NCBI RefSeq assembly: GCF_905147045.1
Contig: NC_065889.1
Span: 5,151,001 to 5,215,000, forward strand
Direction: 5' to 3'
Source: Nymphalis io
Taxonomy: Eukaryota > Arthropoda > Insecta > Lepidoptera > Nymphalidae
DNA length: 64,000 nt
Part shown: piece by piece, positions 59,903 through 64,000 of the stretch
Layout of the letters: the number at the start of each line of letters is the position of its first letter
Position numbering within the stretch: position 1 is the first letter of the stretch
Program-made: the position numbers and the translations under genes
Notes under the pieces: generated by a model
Told to the model about the DNA's origin: nothing
Databases searched by the model: none
Seen by the model: only the letters and a program-made list of their open reading frames with translations

Positions 59903-60165
59903 AAGGCGAGACGACCCAGTTAGAACGCGTCAATCTTAACCGATGGTCGCGAGTTCAAGCCCAAGCAAGCAACGCTAAATTTTTATGTTTATAATTCTTC
60001 TCGTGCTCGACAGAGAAGGTAAACATCGTGAGGAAATCAGCATGGGTCTACTTTCACTGAAATTCTTTCGCATGTGATACACAAAACCGCATTAGAGGAG
60101 TATTGTGGAATATGCTCCAATACCTTCACCTCAAAAGGAGAGATTATAATTTACAGACTATAAAT
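59903..60165 (+). repeat. Metulj-like SINE (family A), older copy
   Basis: 'ggcgagacgacccagttaga', 'cttaaccgatggtcgcgagt', 'ttcaagcccaagcaagc', 'aacatcgtgaggaaatcagc' and 'ccaataccttcacctcaaaa' match in order. The last part is shortened. Confidence 0.8.
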
Positions 60166-60566
60166 ATCTTCACATTTTATTTTGTTCAATATCACTGTTT
60201 AATCTGAAATATCTCTAATATTTTTATTAATTTTAAATTAAAAACAAATCCGAAACAAATATAAAAAAAGTAGTTGATACCTTACTTGCTATTTGATAAC
60301 TGACGAAAGGTATCGCTTTATCTCAACGAAACAGGCTCCCCATTGGGCTTATAAGCCCTAAGTCCTGGAGCTGATCCTCAACTTAATATTTAAATATTTG
60401 TCATAAGAATTAGTCGTGGTCTGTTTGTGGTTTAACTTAGCGCGTAAAAGGTTATCACAGTAAAGTCAATGAATATAAGTCTCATTTTTGAACCAGCTTT
60501 TATAATTACAATACAATAAATTCTATCAACATTTGAAAAATAACTAAAAAATATTTTTTTGAATAT

Positions 60567-60900
60567 AACCGTACCGTACCGTAACAGCCTGTGAATGTCC
60601 CACTGCTGGGCTAAAGGCCTCCTCTCCTCTTTTTGAGGAGAAGGTTTGGAGCTTATTCCACCACGTTGCTCCAATGCGGGTTGGTAGAATTCACATGTGG
60701 CAGAATTTCAGTGAAATTAGACACATGCAGGTTTCCTCACGATGTTTTCCTTCACCGTAAAGCACGAGATGAATTATAATCACAAATTAAGCACATGAAA
60801 ATTCAGTGGTGCTTGCCCGGGTTTGAACCCACGATTATCGGTTAAGATTCACGCGTTCTTACCACCGGGCCATCTCGGCTTTCCACCGGGCCATCTCGGC
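60567..60900 (-). repeat. Metulj-like SINE (family A) with doubled head and TSD
   Basis: A well-preserved reversed copy. TTTTTGAATAT at 60,556-60,566 and 60,901-60,911 is an 11-base target-site duplication. On the right, the 5' end is doubled: 'ccaccgggccatctcggctt' occurs twice in tandem within the duplication borders. On the left, the 3' tail is a short pentamer array (accgtaccgtaccgtaac, i.e. TACGG repeats when read from the SINE strand), agreeing with the 'ttacgg' end of the 34.6 kb copy. Confidence 0.92.
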
Positions 60901-60937
60901 TTTTTGAATATGCAAACTATTAAATGTGAACTTTTTA

Positions 60938-61000
60938 TGACGTAAGTGTCACCATGACCGTAGACATTACAAAGAAAAAGTTCAAGGACAACAAATGGAG
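60938..61000 (+). repeat. Possible family B fragment
   Basis: 'cgtaagtgtcaccatgaccg' and 'tagacattacaa' resemble the family B start (gataagtggtcaccat...catagacattggc). The following 80 bases are GC-richer but do not match. Confidence 0.3.
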
Positions 61001-61099
61001 CACCGTTGTTATAGTTAGCGCAAACAATGCCGCCTAACAACGCTGAACGTAGGTACAAGGCCTCTTCGGCCATACTGCTAACCATTATTAACATACTAT

Positions 61100-61780
61100 G
61101 AAACTATTACATGTTTTAATATAAAGATATCATATATTAAAATCCATGAATTATTAATTACGTCATACTTTTTAAATTACTAACGTTCGTAAGGTACCAA
61201 ATATTCCAATTTTGGTTTGTTTATAGTGTATTTGTATGTATTGGTGATGGTAGGTTTGAAAATAGCATAAGTGAGGCATATTATTATATACAAGATTATA
61301 TAAATGATAAATGAGCTTTCCCTAGCTCCCAGTAAGTATTCGTTGACACTTAATTTCGTTATTTTTTTATCATTACATGACTTTGATACTGATTTTTTTT
61401 ACCGGTTTTCTCGGTAAAAACTTCATTCCTAATCGGTAGTCTTATGTTAAATTTAATCTTGTAAAATTACGACTCAAAAGTGCTTTTGTTTATACTTGAA
61501 TAAAGTACATTTAAATTTTTATTTTGAGCCTGAGACGGCTATTTCTTTGCCCTCGTAGACTGTAAAACCATTGAGACTAGAATGTACGCTATAATTGTAA
61601 TAAATTTAATGACGTGACTTATTTTCAAGTTGTTTGCGTTGGGTCTTCTTACCGTGCTCCGTAATCGTATTGTTACAAGTTTCACCACAATAACAATGAA
61701 TCGCAAAATGTGTAAATTAAAAGTACAAAGCGTGAGAACCTCAATTTTAGATATAAATGTTTGACCTGTTTAAAGGTCTC
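61100..61780. other. Gene-free AT-rich spacer
   Basis: No gene or element seen. Confidence 0.5.
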
Positions 61781-61786
61781 ATAAAT

Positions 61787-62025
61787 GTACCAGCCCGTAA
61801 ATGTCCCACCGCTTGGCTAAGGCGTAAACTCTGCTCCAATGCGGGTTGGTGGATACACATATAGCAGATTTTTATAGGATACATACAGGTTTCCTCACGA
61901 TGTTTTCCTTTACAAGCACAAGATGAATTGTAAAGACAAATTATGCAAATGAAAATTCAGTGGTGCTTGCCTGGCATTGAACTCGCAATAATCGAATTAA
62001 GTTCACGTGTTCTAGCCGCTGGGAC
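61787..62025 (-). repeat. Metulj-like SINE (family A), internally deleted
   Basis: 'gcccgtaaatgtcccaccgc', 'ctgctccaatgcgggttggt', 'aggtttcctcacgatgtttt', 'gaaaattcagtggtgcttgc' and 'attgaactcgcaataatcga' match in reverse order. The 'ccttttgaggagaagg' segment is deleted. Confidence 0.82.
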
Positions 62026-62029
62026 ATTT

Positions 62030-64000
62030 TTATAGTATATATATTATTACATTTATTATATTAGCTTTCTATATTATGTTAAAAGATATTATTTAGTAAT
62101 AAATACAGTCGTCATTTTTTGATATCTTATAATCCTCTTTTGTAAAGAAGAAATACGAAAGTGCTTTCCGAACTTGAATTCTTATGCATTTTAATTGAGT
62201 TTTATTAATTAAAAAAGCTCTATAGTTTCCTTCGCAAGCTCTTAAACTTTTTTAAAAAAGGTTCCATTAAGTGTTTCCACTTAACCGAATGATTCACCCC
62301 ACAATAATTTAAAGAAAGAACTTTTCTTTGTCCGTAAACAACTCAAGGGTCTTCCCTCTTTTTCGTATTGTTTTTTTTAAATTAATTACTACAAAATTAA
62401 ATTTACTTTGATAATACTAAATATACGTCATTATATTCACATACAATATATATAATAAGTCATTATATAATACGCGTAGGTTTTACATAACCATTTAAAA
62501 ATATTTTAAAATGGTATAATTTTAAACCAAAAACGGCAAATTATTCGATTTCCTTTTGGTATACAAGAAACAAACAAACAATTGGTATAATGTTTCGACT
62601 GTGAAATTTGTACTGCAGAAAACTTATTTCTTGAAACACTAAAATTGAAATAGCTATTTAAAAAAAATTATGCCCCGTCCTATTGCTTCCATTGACAGGC
62701 TACTTTCAGAGACAGATTCAAGTCCAGAGAATATCATGTTTTTTTTTATAATAATTGTATTTAAATTATAATCATAACCTAAAATTTAGATAAATAGGTA
62801 TTTCACTTTTGTATTTATATGTACAATATTCAAAAAGAAGACAAAAACAAAAGTTGCTAATGATAAAATAATAATCACGGATTTTTTTGTACAAAATTAA
62901 ATATTATATTAATGCATATTCCGAAATCGTTTTTAAGTTTTCGTATATTAGGCAAAAACGACCGCTTTTCTGTAACGGATGAGTGTCTCTTGTGTTCATC
63001 TAACCGTCTGTGATAACGTTTATGTACTTCTTAAGTAAATACTTTGCATAGTAAATATTTTTAACCGAAAATCGATAAGAATGTGAGCCAATATCATAAT
63101 AAATTAATAAACATGTTAATTGGATGTATGTACCAATATTATCTTGCAATTAACATTTATATAGCGTTTTACAATTCGTGTTTTTTTTTTATCCAAACTC
63201 TTATTTGGAAGTCGAGGCGACCCGGTTACCTTTTTAAAATATGTCGTAAAACTGAGCTCAATCAAAATCATGTCTACAAAAAATTACTTTTATTTATGAA
63301 ATATCGTAAATTTTCACATTTCAAGGCTAAGCTCTTGCGAACTATATACACAAAAAAGTCTGTACCTACAAAATGTACGAGTGTCTGAGAATTTGTGATG
63401 TTATAATTTGTATGTGAGCCTTATAATTTCGACATTTCCTTTTAACTGGTTGTCGCACAATCATAGCTTGGAATGTTTTGTATTTATCGCGATTAAATAT
63501 CTCAATGACGACGCATCTATATAAACATTTTAATAATTGCCGGCACAAAAAATGTTTAGCGTAATGTGTTCGCGTAATTACGCGTATTCATATTTCATTT
63601 TCATAATAAAATATATAAGATTGTTAAGACGGTCTTTCAAAATTTACTTTAAACCTTTATAACCATTTCATTATATCTAACATTAGTATAAAAATACGCT
63701 TTTAAGATTTCATCAACCGTTTAAATAAGAAAACAGTTGTTTAAATAAAATCCAACGTTCATCATAATTTAAAAACAGGCTATAGGGTTTAATCAAGACT
63801 AGACACGCGGTAGCGTGTTAAGCCAGGTTCAAGCTTCATTATAGCCTTCGCAAGTTCTAAAGCTGTAAGTTATTATTTTATTCTTCCGAAAATTTGGCTT
63901 GCTTTTAGAAACTAGTCATTGAACATAGGGCTCTTCCATGACTGTTTTAGTAGGTACTTAATAATAATTCGTATATATAAACTAGCCAAGTCAGACCTAA
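62030..64000. other. Gene-free AT-rich stretch to window end
   Basis: No supported gene. The 101-codon frame at 63,083-63,388 has no recognisable domain. A slightly GC-richer patch at 63,800-63,870 contains the small palindrome acacgcggtagcgtgt and may be part of a repeat that I cannot name. Confidence 0.45.

Noticed and set aside
63800..63870. Small palindrome and B-box-like 'aggttcaagc'
   Set aside because: It resembles a repeat I may have seen in moths, but I could not define its ends or family.

Overview
The window is AT-rich animal DNA with introns, long non-coding spans and many short interspersed retroposons. Several repeats are types I associate with butterflies and moths: a Metulj-like tRNA-headed SINE, a second tRNA SINE with a 'gacgggccggtt' head, and an RTE-clade LINE with a TGAT-repeat tail. 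With an insect-type CYP6-like cytochrome P450, this points to Lepidoptera, probably a nymphalid butterfly. That assignment is inference from family recognition, not a search.

Layout: 1-24.4 kb is mostly gene-free. It holds a ~115 bp tandem duplication, a 26-bp perfect hairpin at 2050-2105, AT microsatellites, decayed LINE fragments (7.0-7.4 and 18.7-19.4 kb), one weak candidate first exon (13.0 kb) and a run of SINEs (22.0-24.8 kb). The first confident gene is an eight-exon cytochrome P450 on the + strand (25,076-29,374). All splice junctions keep frame, giving about 503 residues with every P450 landmark. Its introns carry a 15-bp-TSD retroposon, a dispersed repeat and a SINE piece. A decayed copy of its last exon lies about 1.8 kb downstream (31.2 kb), the remains of a former tandem duplicate.

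From 31.3 to 41 kb there are SINEs and other repeats, plus a minus-strand coding-like patch at 39.6 kb. At 41.1-44.25 kb sits a nearly full-length, young-looking RTE LINE with endonuclease and reverse transcriptase, broken only by one in-frame TAG. From 46 to 51.7 kb there is more repeat material, including a SINE-like unit whose body is a 32-bp inverted repeat, a 22-bp palindrome and a diverged direct repeat pair.

The second gene I can assemble (51,944-56,503, + strand, four coding exons) encodes an unrecognised 182-residue single-pass membrane protein with a Thr-rich N-terminal segment and a basic, Pro/Arg-rich tail. A possible minus-strand terminal exon (53.7 kb) and LINE debris lie in its second intron. 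The remaining 7.5 kb is intergenic with SINE copies. The genes show no functional coupling: the P450 is probably a microsomal monooxygenase, and the membrane protein is of unknown role. No convincing novel multi-gene system is visible. The most worthwhile leads are the uncharacterised membrane protein, the P450 duplicate relic and unusual I-helix, and SINE copies with doubled 5' heads.
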